This document shows positions 47,266 through 59,540 of a DNA stretch of 64,000 bases, piece after piece. This DNA is from Siphonodentalium dalli (Eukaryota; Mollusca; Scaphopoda; Gadilida; Siphonodentaliidae): NCBI GenBank assembly GCA_032622095.1, contig CP136067.1:78330705-78394704 (forward strand). Reading direction: 5' to 3'. The translations under genes were made by a program, and so were the position numbers. Positions within the stretch are counted from its first letter, which is position 1. Every line of letters starts with the position of its first letter. Below the pieces are notes generated by a model. That model was not told where the DNA came from. It made no database searches and was given only the letters and a program-made list of their open reading frames with translations.

Positions 47266-47530
47266 AAACTTAGTCAATATGACTAACATATGTTAGTCAA
47301 ACGTTTTTCCTCAGGATGACTGACTTAGTTCAGCCAACATGACTGAGGCATAACATTAATCAAAATTACTAGGGTGATGTTAGTCATAACGACTAAGGAA
47401 TGGGGACTTTTCTTAGTCAATTGGAAGGCGTAAATTAAAGTTGCTGAATTATGTGCAAATAATTCCAATAATTGACCAAAGTTACTCAAAACGTTTGTGA
47501 CTAACACTAAGTTAGTCATATTTAGTCAAT
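47266..47530. repeat. Cluster of TTAGTCA / TGACTAA motifs
   Basis: At least eight TTAGTCA or TGACTAA heptamers in both orientations within 265 bp (for example near 47270, 47280, 47293, 47381, 47415, 47488, 47512 and 47521), with TGACTGA variants. Spacing is irregular, so this is not a simple tandem array. Confidence 0.7.
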
Positions 47531-48259
47531 ATGTCCAATCCAAGGGGCGGGGGTGCACAACTTACTGTTACAGCTTGAAAATCAGAAGCCAACCGGGGTA
47601 AACAATTTTATAATTGTTTATAATTGAGGGGTGGGGATACAGTTGGATATCGACGTTTCGAAAAAAAAAAAGAGCATCTTGCCACGTCACTGCATTTATG
47701 CTCTAGTCATTTATGAAAAATGTGCTTGCATCTTCGTATTCGTGTCCTTTACCGTGACCAAATGCATTCGCGTCGACGATTGAAACTCAAAGGATAATCC
47801 GCAATGCATTCTTGAGCGAAAAATCATACTCACATTGGGAACACGCGTCATTTTTATCCATTCTTGGATATATCATTGATTATGGTAAGTACATGTTACA
47901 TGCTAATGTTGGCAATAATCCGCAAGTATCACTCACTATTTGTATTAATCACTAACTTTTGTCAGAGATGTTGTGACTCATACGATTTGGCGGCTACTCG
48001 CCCCATCCTATTCTGAACAGCTGAACTATCGCCATGTCCCTGTTTATGAGATTTCCATTGATAACACATTTTCATAAGGGGGCTACATCCCTGCGAATCA
48101 GATGGTTATATGCTCTGGTTTAAGGATGTGAAAATCGACAATTTATGTTTGACACCCTATATAGACATTCTAGACAAGTTCTTAACGTTGTAACTTTCAA
48201 TAAATTGGGTAATTTCAGTAGTTACAAGGAACACATACTGCTACATCACATCCAAGCTG

Positions 48260-48610
48260 ACACCCCCATAAGGTTTGACAATTTCTAAATATAGGCCATT
48301 TCAATCCAAACTTTTGACCAAAGGAGGTAAATATGCAAATGTTGGTCTAAAACAAAACATACCCCCTAATAAATTGTTGGAAAAAACAAAATAACAGAAC
48401 AAGTTCAACCTATTGTTGTTGTAAAATTTCCAATTCATGTTGTTTCAGGTATCAAATTTCCAGCTGTTGAACGTGTTGATAAAATGTTTGGAGCGAGAAA
48501 CATAACCCAACCCCCTTGTCGCGACGTCCCTGTGGGTTGTACTTGAAATTTCCAGCTGACAAAATATTTTCCCGAGGGGGTGAATCGACCCCTTGTCGCC
48601 ACGTCCCTGC
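48260..48610. repeat. Partial copy of the 21.8 kb inverted-repeat element
   Basis: TTGACCAAAGGAGGTAAATA TGCAAATGTTGGTCTAAAAC, TACCCCCTAATAAATTGTTG and CAAATTTCCAGCTGTTGAAC match the right arm at 23580-23740. It ends CCCTTGTCGCGACGTCCCTG, the same outer end type (CCACGTCTCTG). Confidence 0.7.
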
Positions 48611-48842
48611 GTATCATAGATATATATATTATCCGTGTTAAGGGTGCGAAAACTGAAAAATTATGTTTCATAGTACTCGAACATTCTTTGTGATTGGAGA
48701 TATTTGTAAATACAAAGAACACGTACTATTTGTGATTTATGTTTGTAATCGTAGGTTCATAGTATTGGCGGAATGATAAATTGTTATTTCTTACAAACAA
48801 TTGTAGATTCTTACAAAGAAAAAGTTTCATAGTATTGACCCC

Positions 48843-48930
48843 CGATCGGTGGAGAATCGTAGATTTGTATTAATGACAAACAAACATACAGACAGACAAA
48901 CATACAGAGGTCTTCAAAATATATATGAGA
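48843..48930 (+). repeat. Retroposon family B, copy 2, 3' tail
   Basis: GATCGGTGGAGAATCGTAGA TTTGTATTAATGACAAACAA then CAGACAGACAAACA and CTTCAAAATATATATGAGA: the missing end of the element at 45269-45890. Confidence 0.88.
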
Positions 48931-49043
48931 TATGTAGCTAGTGTCGTCGCTTAAAATTTTTATGTCCGTGAGGGGGATTTGAGCATCTATGCCAAATCCC
49001 CCGAGCGGACATAAACAGTTTTAGCGACAACATTAGCTACATA
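48931..49043. repeat. Foldback hairpin element, about 48-bp arms
   Basis: TATGTAGCTAGTGTCGTCGC.. (48931-48978) pairs with ..TTTTAGCGACAACATTAGCTACATA (48997-49043). The inner part GGGGGATTTG / CAAATCCCCC pairs as well. It sits exactly at the TA-rich end of the preceding retroposon tail, as though inserted there. Confidence 0.85.
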
Positions 49044-49470
49044 TTTTATTTATCCATCGCATAAAACATGCATTTTTGTGCGGTAAATCTGTCATTTTCC
49101 TCAGTTTTACATTCGTTACTTCGATGACGCCCTTACATTTATTAGGTCAAGCAAACTAATTAGTATTCATGACGTGGCAAAACCGGAGTGCAGCTTAGAG
49201 CGAAATAGTTCGTTGGGTTTTTTAATAGTTATTCTAAGCTGAACTTCAGCTAATGGTTTATAGATGTTTTAGAGCGAAAACACATATCCGATTACGAATT
49301 TTGCATCAATTGCGGTGAATTATGGACGATAAAAAGGTCCCAAAATCACAATGACGTCATTCAGGTCGGTTGACGTCCCTGGTTACCTGCGCAATTTGCA
49401 TATGCAATTACGTCATTAAAGTAGTACTAACCTAATAAAGATACGTTGACCTAATAAAGCTACTTTGACG
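49044..49470. other. Spacer before the foldback element
   Basis: No gene. At 49425-49470 CCTAATAAAG.TAC.TTGA is repeated twice. Confidence 0.45.
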
Positions 49471-49491
49471 TAATAAACGTAACGTTTATTA
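49471..49491. repeat. Perfect 21-nt palindrome
   Basis: TAATAAACGT and its exact inverse flank a single A. It lies 14 bp outside the left arm of the foldback element. Confidence 0.85.
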
Positions 49492-49504
49492 GGCAGGCTT
49501 TGTG

Positions 49505-52500
49505 TTAGTCTGGTCGATAAACTCAAATTTTAGGGTCAACCTAGAAAAAATTTGGACTAAGTTGGTTTTTATACCATTTTGAAGAGGAAGCTCTCCTCTA
49601 TAACATATCCAAAATCCGCTAAAATCCGCTTTGAGAATTTTTTGTAATTCAAGATGGCGTCCAAGATGGCTGCCATTTTCCTATAAGTCAGCTTGATGCA
49701 ATTATAGTGAGAACATCTTGTAATATGTATACACATGTATACATTTGTGTAAAGCTATGACATAACGCCATCTTTATGTGCCAAAATTGGATCTCTCCGT
49801 TCAAGATGGCCGCCAAAATGGCGACCGGAAGTGGATTTTGTTTTACATTTTTCACTAATACTTTTAAGATAAGTTTCTGTGGTTTGGAACTGGTTGAGAA
49901 TTGTGACTTTATTTTGTGTATAGCATATTAACTGACCATTGGAGCAATGAAATATGCTGTTCGTGGGGACCAAACCCCTTCTGATCACTCAAAAATTCGA
50001 TTTTACAAAATGCGGTATAACATTTCACAAAAGATCCCCTTTGGGATTCTGGTCATATTTCACCAAGAAGTGCGAAGAACTGTGCAATGTAAGTGATGCA
50101 TTCTATATCTTATTGATATTCAAACTCAATGGTACCAAAATTGTCACTTTGGCTCAAAATGGCTGTCAAAATGGCCGACACAATATGGAAAATGGTTATT
50201 ATTATCCCAGCCTACCATGCAACCGCTTACAGTTGTGGTGATGTACACAAATGACTATTCTGTCTTATATACATTGAATACCAACATTTCTTATGCACCT
50301 TTATTAATTTTTACTATTTACTATTCTGAAATTAACAGAATTATGGGATTTTTCTATCGCAAACATGATCAAACTTGGCAAAAAAAATCACTTTTCATGT
50401 TTGAACCATTTTTTTCAAGTAAAATGGAATTATCTTTAGTATCAAAGATTCTTTTTATTTTGATATGCCTTAAATATGACATAGTGTGGTGTTTTAGACA
50501 ATATTACTGAAGATGACTTTCAAAATGGCAACTTGGTAAAAAGTTTATATTCCGAACATTATTCTCTGCTGTTCAGAAATGGTAGCAAATTGTGACTCAC
50601 TTGGTTATTAAACATGCTACTTAATCAACTGACAACTTAATCTTAGATTATGGTTGTCCCAGCACTTTATGAGGCACGACAAATTCATTTTAAGGGATGC
50701 AGTTTGGATTTTTTCCGAACACCTCTTTTGGGATTCTGTCCATGTTTTTTAACGAAAACGGACAGAACGTTGAAACTGAACTGAAAGGTATCATATTATG
50801 TGGCTACTTTCGCCCATTAGCATCAAAATTGATTAACTTATAAACAATTGTCATGAAACCCGTTTTCTTCACATTGCATATAAAACGCAATTAATGTGGA
50901 GAACACTCTGATATTACCTCTATCGATTAACATATCCTTGAGTTATTATGGAAAGCGATAGTCACACAAAGGTGCACCAGTACAAATCACACATGAGCAT
51001 GCACTCACTCCATATATACATGAACACCACGTAAATGGCCATGTGCCACTCGCTGTATAGACATACACCTCACCCATTACCATACAGCCACAGTTGGGTT
51101 TACCCATACACCAACGTATGGCCATATAGCCGTGAATAACCATACAGACACACTAGGTATAGTCCTAAACCTCACATGACATGTATACATATTCACTATA
51201 TACATGAACACAAAGTAACATCTTGTATACCCATTCGCCTAAGTATATGCCATACAGTCACTCCATGTATATGTATTTGCCACATGCATAGCTATACAGC
51301 CTCTAAAGATATACATATACACCTCACCGATGACCATACAGTCACTCCATACATGTTCGCTACATCCATGAGCATACATCACTTCTTGTATACCTATTTG
51401 CCTCACCGGTGGTCATACAGTCTCCCTCCCTGTGTATTTAAAAAATTTGCGACACCCGTTGCCATATAGCCACTCAAGATATACATATACACCAACCCAA
51501 AACCATAGAGTCACTCCAGGTATATACATATAGACCTAACAAAAGTGGCCTTTCAGCCCTTCTAGATATATCAATGTCTCGTACCGCGCATATGGCCATT
51601 CATACACTCCAGACTTGCATATACACCTGACCCATGACAATTCAGCCTCTCGTTGTATACGCATAAACCACATTCGTGATCATAGTCACTCCTTGTATAT
51701 CAATTCACCCCACCATTAATTTTGCCATACTGTCAATCCCTATATACCTAAGTACATATTGGCCGTCCCATGGCCATGTAGTCACTCATGATATACATAC
51801 ACACCTCACCCATGACCCCAGCGAAACTCCAGGTGTATATATATACCTCATCAATGGCCATACAGCCCTTCTAGATACCAATACCCCGCACACACGGCCA
51901 TTCGTACACTTCATACTTGCATGTAGAGCTCAATTGTGACAATTCAACCACTCGCTGTATACATATACATCCTCTCCATGAGTATTCAGCTATTCACTGT
52001 ATGCTTGTACACACCACCAAGGACAATACAATAGGCCCTACATATAAACATATACACCCCACCCATCACCATGAGGTCACTCTCTATATACACTAGCCGC
52101 CAATGGACATCAAAGTGTACTCCATGTATGCATATACACTTCAACAATGACCGCGCATTCCATGTACACATATACACATTGCCCATAACCATACAACCAC
52201 GCCCTATTTATACATACACCATCCATTACCATACATCCAACATATGCATATATATACACCCGCCCATGACAATACAGCCACCCAATGTACATGTGTACAG
52301 CCCACCCCTGACCACACAGTCACTCCATATATACATACATGACAGTGTAGCTGCTCTCGGTATGACCACACACCACTTCAATGACCAGACAGCCACTCAC
52401 TGTAAACATGTTCACCTCACACATCACAATACTCCTTATATACCTATACATCTCACTATGGACATCCCATCCATGGCCATATAGTCACACATTGTATAAC

Positions 52501-53842
52501 TATTCACATCATTCATGAATACAATAACTCCATGTATACCTACTCACCTCGCCTATGACTATACAGTCAACAGACATACACACTGTATTACGTTGATCAA
52601 TGTTGATGCTATTAAATGGGACAGAATAGCCACATAATATGATCCCTCTCAGTTCTGTTTCAACGTTCTGCCCATTTACGTTAAAAAACAAGGAAGCTTT
52701 TGGCAAAATCCATATTGCATTCCTCAAAATGAACTTGTCATGCCTCGTAGGGTATCGTGACGATCGGAATAGAACATTTAGTTGATTAAGTAGCATGTGA
52801 GTCACAATTGATAATGTATACATATACACCACGTATATACACATATGTATATGTATATAATAATGTTTACCAAATTTTGGAAGCCATATTGAGTAATTTT
52901 GTCTAAAACAACTCAGTGTGACACATGTAACACATATCAAAACAATAAACATCTTTGATACCAAACATAGTTACATTTTACTTTTAAAAAATGGCTCCAA
53001 CCTGAACAGCGATTTTTTGCCGATTTTGATATCAGGTTTGTGACAGAAAATTTCGAATAATTCTGGTAATTTCAGTGGTTAAAATAGTAACAAATACCCA
53101 AGGTGCACCAGAAATGTTAGTACTCAAGCTATATAAGACAGAATAGTCTTGTGCATCACCACAACTTGTAAGCGGTTGCATGGCACGCTGGGATAATAAT
53201 TAACATTTTGGCGGCCATTTTGAGCCAAAGTGACAATTTTGGTACCATTGAGTTCGAATATCAATAATATATAGAATGGATCACTTACATTGCACAATTC
53301 TTCCCACTTCTTCATAAAATATGATTAGAATCTTGGGGATCTTTCGTGAAATGTTATACCGCGTTTTGTAAAATCGAATTTTTGAGTGATCGGAAGGGGT
53401 GTGGACCCCACGAACAGCATATTTCATTGCTTCAATGGTCAGTTAACATGATAAATACAAAATAAAGTCACAATTCTCGACCGGTTCTAAACCACAGAAA
53501 ATTATCTTAAATATATTAGTAAAACAACGTAAAAATTCCACTTCCGGTCGCCATCTTAGACGGGGAGTTTCAATTTTGGCACATAAAGGTGGCGTTATGT
53601 ATTAGCTTCACAAAATGTATACATGTGTATACATATGACAAGATGTTCTCACTATATTTGCATCAAGCTGACTTATAGGAAAATGGCAGCCATCTTGGAC
53701 GCCATCTTGAATTACAAAAAATGCTCAAAGCGGATTTAGCGGATTTTGGATATGTTATAGAGGATATATTCCTCTTCAAAATGGTATACAAACCAACTTA
53801 GTCCAAATTTTTTCTAGGTCAAAACTTTTATCGACCAGACTA
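49505..53842. mobile_element. Foldback-like element, 1.3 kb inverted arms around a satellite
   Basis: The left arm (about 49505-50840) and right arm (about 52590-53842) are inverse copies along nearly their whole length. Outer ends are TAGTCTGGTCGATAAA and TTTATCGACCAGACTA. Both arms carry AAGATGGCGTCCAAGATGGC, TGTATACATGTGTA-type runs, TTGAGTGATC and CATAATATGAT blocks. The arms have drifted by substitutions and small indels, so it is not a recent assembly artefact. No ORF with transposase similarity; ORFs up to about 150 codons lie in arms or satellite and are not conserved between arms. Confidence 0.82.
50985..52560 (+). repeat. Satellite array (about 42-bp unit) in the loop of the foldback element
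   Basis: A degenerate unit of the type GACCATACAGTCACTCCATG + TATACATATACACCTCACCC repeats throughout, with many variants and no interruption by other sequence. Its ORFs are rich in Thr/His/Ile/Tyr and reflect the repeat. Confidence 0.85.
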
Positions 53843-56149
53843 TGTAGGCAATAGAGGTAGTGAGCGGTGGATAAATATATATACGCCACCCAAATCTTCG
53901 CACATGCAGATATTAACAAATTTAAGTATATGAAGTATTCCACAGATATTCATGTAGCCAAATGTTCTGTTCATAGCATTGATTCAGCCCAGGCTGAGAA
54001 AAACAAAGCGCGTATATAGCTTAACACAGGTGCTAACGTTACGCAACGCCATGTGTGTATCAATGTAGAAAACAGGATTGCAATAAATCATAACGAAGAA
54101 TAGGGATGTGGCCATTGGATCATAGAAAAGATCTTATTTTTTGCGGGCGGCTGTTTTTCATCTAACTGGCGTGACGCAATATATCATCACACATACGTCT
54201 GTACATACCGCCATTATTATTTCATTCACCATCATCCTCTGAATGGAACGCGGGATCTTATTGAAATCTTCCCCTGATCGCGTTATGTTGAGTACTTTGA
54301 GCTTTGATTAGGAAAACGGGATGTGCTTATAACTGCCTAGTGTATTCACTGCAATCAAGTTCCCACGGCTCTTACTCCAACCTCTTCGGGTTCGCTTCGA
54401 ACTGATAAGCAATTTTGATACATGCGTTGATTGGTGAAATGTCAATTATGCCGACAACTTTGTGCTTTTTCTTGTATCATCTATCTTAGTGTTAATCCAA
54501 TGTAACATGTATAGTTTCGTGACCATCAAATAGGTAATTTGGAAAGAAAGTCAGTTAACATGATTTTGGAATAGGCGATATTTTTGTATACAAACAATGA
54601 CGTCACAGCGACCACGTGTGTTTGCTGCTGTTAGGCAAAAGCCATCAAAACAACGGCCATCTGTGTATAGATTAGCACATAAACACACAATGCCTTCTCC
54701 AAAACATGCTATACTTTCGTCTTATACATGACATATTTATTGTAAATTTCTTACATTGACACAAGATCATATTACATTATTTATTTGGGGAAAAAACTGA
54801 CGCGGATATGATCATAAGATACGATTAATAGTGACAATTTGGAGGATTGTCTGACACGTGGTCTGAATATTACTGCGGTTTTGTATTTGGTGAATTCGCT
54901 CGGATAATCCAATATATACGAACCGAGCATCATCAAGTTTACGTATTCGGTTATTTTTTCGATTGAGGCCTAGTTTAATTAACCTATAGTACCGTTTGAA
55001 CATCCAAAGCATGTATATGTAATTTCAAAAGAGATATAAGATACGTCGGTAAAAAAAAAAAACGAATTGCCAATCCACGGTTTTATGTAGGCCTATATAT
55101 CTATACTCTGGGGAGAAAAGTTAGCAATTTTCCATTTCGTTTTCAATAATTTCAAAGTACATGTATGCAACAAATGGGTCACAAATTTGGGAAAGATTGT
55201 AATTATCACACCATTTTGCGATAAAATTTAAACTTTCTAAACAAAGGTCGATCTTTTATTCTTTGGTTATAATTTCATATATCCGTCGATCACAATATTT
55301 CTGCGTATTATATATTTGCTATCCAATCCTATCTTATTCTGAACATGTTCGAGTCTATTTGGAACATCCAATAACACAACAACTATTTCCTGATATTTTT
55401 TTTTACCGTTTTACTTTGGTTTTTATTCATAGATTATCAAACGCGCGATCATATCTTCTATGAGAATGCACTGCGATTCCATCTTTCTGCCTACCAGCTG
55501 GTTTGTTGATGTTTTGACACGTGACTTGTGACGTCACCAAAATATCGCCTATAGCGTTATGCCAAAATAAGTGTGACATGTAACCACGGACGTCAACCGC
55601 ATAGTCATGTAGCATAGTTATGATATATACGTGGTCTTCTGGTTACATGTGTGCAGATTCAAGACTAAATCACGCAGTTTACTAAATCGAGTCGGTGTGT
55701 TGCACAACAACGTATTTTTGATGCAAGTTTAGGGGCCTCAAGTTAACCATTGGCTTGTTGACTAATCCAAACGTTCTTTGAAATATTGTATGTATTGTAA
55801 TTACGTGTACATGATACGAATGTCCATACGGGGAAACTAAATAGTGATTAAAACTAATTAAAAGACATAGAGGAACTAGATTCGTATCAAGTGCCAGTGT
55901 GCATATACATGCATAGTCGTTGGCAATATCAGGGGTCACTTTGTTTAAAGATACGGGCGGCGTTGGCGATGGGTATGCTGTTAAAATATTCAACTCCGTC
56001 AAAAACCGCCATAAACAGAAAGAATAGTAAAATATAGACAGACCTTGTTCTTATACCAATCAGAAATATGGCATAAACAGTATATTATTGTCAAATGTTT
56101 TTTCCTTTGTTATGTAAACAAAAGCAAAAAACGCTACAGAACCTGGCTT
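53843..56149. other. Intergenic DNA, no gene seen
   Basis: 54240-54430 is less AT-rich and non-repetitive and might be regulatory. TGACGTCA-type CRE sites occur at about 54599 and 55530. Otherwise nothing recognised. Confidence 0.4.
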
Positions 56150-56235
56150 TTGTTTAATCCGGATATGGTAAACATAAAGAGCGTTATTTGTTACTGTTTA
56201 CCTGATATGGAAATAATAAAGAGCGTTTATATCAT
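56150..56235 (-). repeat. R1 core motif, duplicated
   Basis: Minus strand: ACGCTCTTTATTATTTCCAT ATCAGGTAAAC, then ACGCTCTTTATGTTTACCAT ATCCGG. Two adjacent copies of the R1 core. Confidence 0.55.
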
Positions 56236-57389
56236 TTGCGAGTGATTAACCAATAGAATTACGCTGTGTTATGTAAACAGAAGCAAAACTTCTGTAACAC
56301 GAGCAGGCTTGATTTTTACGTACACTATCGTACCGGTACGTCTTGACGACATTATACTATTTACGCGCTGATTATGTTTGGCATATGAACAAAACTATAT
56401 ATATTTTAATATTCCTTCTGTTGATGGCGATTTGAACAAATTTGAATATTTCTGAAACGAGCGCCGCCCGTGCCTTTAAGTAAGAACACTACATATATAT
56501 ATTAAAGAAATGGAGTGCACGCTAAAGCTGCATGAACGCGCGTTATGAACTGAAAGCAGTGGAGCACACGAATCGAGTAGCTGCATGGTCAATACATTTT
56601 ATAAAACTGAAAAAGTCACTAAAGCCACTAAATGCCAATGACGTTGTCAAATCGGGATGCATTTTTGCTAACCTTCGAAATAAAACAACAACACCATCAG
56701 TCGAAAATTTCAGAACGTATAGTTTGTTTTGATATTGTTAATCTTCCTACCAACATGTGGACTAATGTATGTTGGTTTTATTACAACATTATATAATATT
56801 TTCTTACATTTAGTCACAATTGAGACTGAGATAGCAACGGTTTGGAAATGTTACAACCACATACGGATCCTATAGGTTGGATTGTTGTCGATGGCTGGAA
56901 AGTTTCTATTTCTAAAGTATCTGGTGAAAAAAAATCAAACTCAAGGGGGTGTGCATATGAAGTTCTTCAGAGTTGAAGTGTGGTTACGGAGGTGCAGTTA
57001 AAAAAAGCGGACATTCCAACACATACTATCTAGGTACGCCCCTGCTAAACGCAAATTAGTATGTGCTTTCGTTATATATGCAAGTATACTAAACGGTATT
57101 CGAATAGAACCCATCGATTGGGACTAGTTTCTCTATAAACAAACTGAATGCGTGCTATAAAAACTCTGACATAATATTCATGTACTATGATAGATCATAT
57201 ATATAATGCAAGTGGTATATTTGTATCGGTATTTTAGGATTGTTGTTTTAATGGAGATCAAGCGCCCTTTCCAGATATTGGTTCAGAACATCATTATTTG
57301 ACTAGGTGTATAAGATGCATGACGCCAGTGTATGAAACGAGAAACGGGGTTCCAGTATGGAACAACGTCGTCCGTGCAGAGAGAACCAA
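56236..57389. other. Intergenic DNA, no gene seen
   Basis: Short ORFs without family resemblance. Confidence 0.4.
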
Positions 57390-57640
57390 ACAAATCGTGA
57401 GTAATGAGTCGGTGAAAAGAGAACTCCCAGAGAGACATAGTTCGGATCGAATTAAAATTGATAAATCCGGCGATTTATCCACGCTTCGAGAAAATCCCGA
57501 GCATATTTCTTCGCGTCGGCCCTGAGTGGTGGCCGCATTTATTTCTTTCGTCGCTTCCCGAGTTAGAACCACGCAGGAGAATTAAACACCCATTAGGCAC
57601 AACTTTTATGATTTATGTGGACGCTCCAAGTAGCCAAGAC
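57390..57640. promoter_or_regulatory. Candidate cis-regulatory block 4
   Basis: Non-repetitive, GC-richer block. It has TTTATG at 57605-57610 and again at 57612-57617, and TTAAAATTGATAAATCCGG near 57450. Overlapping ORFs on both strands (75-142 codons) show no family resemblance, so a coding call is not justified. Confidence 0.3.
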
Positions 57641-59399
57641 CCCATTTATTTCCATATATTCTCCCAAAACTCCCAAACATCGGCATACTCCACTCACTTG
57701 GTGTCCAACCTTTCTTATTTTTGGAAGTTATGTTGTGCAGTACGTTTGTGCTGGTTATGCGAGTATTGTTCCAACTGGAATTATTTTCAATGGTACCGGT
57801 TCGGGTTAAAGAGGTTGGTATATACAAGTATATTATGTAATGGGGTTGTTGGTGTTTTAACTGTCCGAAATGTTGTCAGCTGTTAATGTACAGGTAATTT
57901 CCCAAACAGTGGTAGTTCTTATATTGTATGGTCTTATCGGGATCAGTTTCAACCCGGCCAACAGGTATATCACATTATTCCGATGTTGTTGACATGCAAC
58001 TATGTGTACGATGAGGGTTGTACAAGTAAACAAACTCAAACGTTGGTTGGAAGTACAGTTAATTTTAGTTATCACTTTAAAAATATTTAGTCAATATAAA
58101 GCCGTTATATACGTGTGGAAAGTAATCTGGAACCAATAAACATATAAGTCAACATTGTGAACACCTAACATGAGAGTGGCGAAATTTTATGCCAATTTTG
58201 GAAACTAATGATATAATTTTATAAGAGAAGGTTTTATTTCACCAACATCTATAGTTATTTTGTCAGCAACAGATGGCAGAGCTGTTGGTGCTGTCACATC
58301 CTGAACCAATGTCAATAATCATCATAGAAGCCCACTGAAAAAGCAGCCGTTTGCTTCTATATATACGTGACTATATAAATACGACCAATTTCATCAAGAA
58401 GGAAGCCGCACGACAGTGTAGAAGTCACACGGAGAGCCATCCAAGAAAAAACATGTACTCTGAGCAAATGGGGTCCGAATATCTTCGATGTTCGAACAAA
58501 CCCGTTGTGTTCTAATTATAAATGCTTTCCCAATCTTAACTCTAGCTTTACTAAATACTCAATGATGAGTAGTTATCTCTTAGGAAATGTTCAGATAATT
58601 TAACGTGAACATTTCCCACCAACGGATAATGATCATTATACTCGTGTAGTATATGTTTATCTGTCTGTCGTCTGCTTTCATTACCTGAACGGGTCTCCAA
58701 ATGAATATTAGACAGTTCCGATGTATATTTTTATAACTGAATGGGAGAATGCATTCAGTATAGAAAGGGTTAACATATAATTTAAATGGATTAAATCAGG
58801 AAATTGGAAAGTGCTTCAACCGTATACTGTGTTATTATCTATATATGTCGCATACTCGTCTAAGTATATACACACAGGTGCCAAGAAATATCGACCAAAC
58901 TATGGGGAACATATAGGTGAATATAGACGTAAAGACGTTAAAGCGAGTGACATAATTTACCAATGGAACTATTGCTAAAAAACGCCTAAATACATCTTAT
59001 ACAAGAGCCAGAACATCAAAAAGCAATGATTTATCCTACCTGAGTGCAATTATTCCCCTCGACTAGGATAAAAGGCTGTCCACGTGCCGCCTATTCACAC
59101 AAAATGAATTAACTAATTTTTTCTTTTCAAAATCACTCGAAATAAGGGTGTTCAGGTTCGGGAGATTTATGTCTTTTCGATATGGAAATGAAAGCGATTT
59201 TTCAGACTTTTATTTTTTATTGTGAAGAACAATTAAAATGTAGTTGGTACTCAAGGGCGGTGTGCCCTTTATTTCAGAGTCCAATAAACAAATCGTGCTT
59301 TCAGCCAGAATATAGCGTTTTCTTTTTGGGAAACCAATTTCTTAGATTTGTGCGAGGCTCTTATCGGATTTGAATATTTGCATACACAAATAGTAACTG
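57641..59399. other. Intergenic DNA with one short hairpin
   Basis: GGAAATGTTCA (58583-58593) and TGAACATTTCC (58606-58616) form an 11-bp hairpin. TATAGAAAGGGTTAA near 58760 echoes 11775-11790. No gene seen. Confidence 0.45.
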
Positions 59400-59540
59400 A
59401 TTCCCGGTGAATGTTCCTTTCACTGACGCTGATCAAACGAGAGCCGAACCCGAGTGGAATAAAGAGTTTATGATGATGAACAACCCCGAGGATTGATGGC
59501 CATAAATCTTTCCGTCAAGTCCAGTCTGAACATGCAGACG
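59400..59540. promoter_or_regulatory. Candidate cis-regulatory block 5
   Basis: Contains GATTGATGGCCATAAATC (59491-59508): an Exd/Pbx-Hox-like half followed by a CCATAAA core, with TTTATGATGATG 27 bp upstream. The first 11 bases match 38891-38901 exactly. Non-repetitive; role inferred. Confidence 0.35.

Larger units (their letters stand above)
45891..48842. mobile_element. DNA transposon-like element with 17-bp perfect terminal inverted repeats (about 2.95 kb)
   Basis: The left end GGGGTCAATACTATGAA (45891-45907) is the exact inverse of the right end TTCATAGTATTGACCCC (48826-48842). It interrupts a retroposon whose halves join correctly when it is removed, so it is a true insertion. CATAGTA/TACTATG strings recur near both ends (for example about 45986, 46238, 48670 and 48761), as do TTTGTAAATACAAA-like palindromes. 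There is no transposase ORF; it is non-autonomous and contains nested elements. The flanking C/T residues do not give a clear target-site duplication. Confidence 0.82.

Noticed and set aside
50985-52560. CRISPR-like array of short repeats
   Set aside because: Units are contiguous and degenerate with no unique spacers, in an animal genome; it is a satellite.
57298-57886. Possible small coding exon
   Set aside because: Overlapping ORFs on both strands in several frames, none with a recognisable motif or splice-supported partner.
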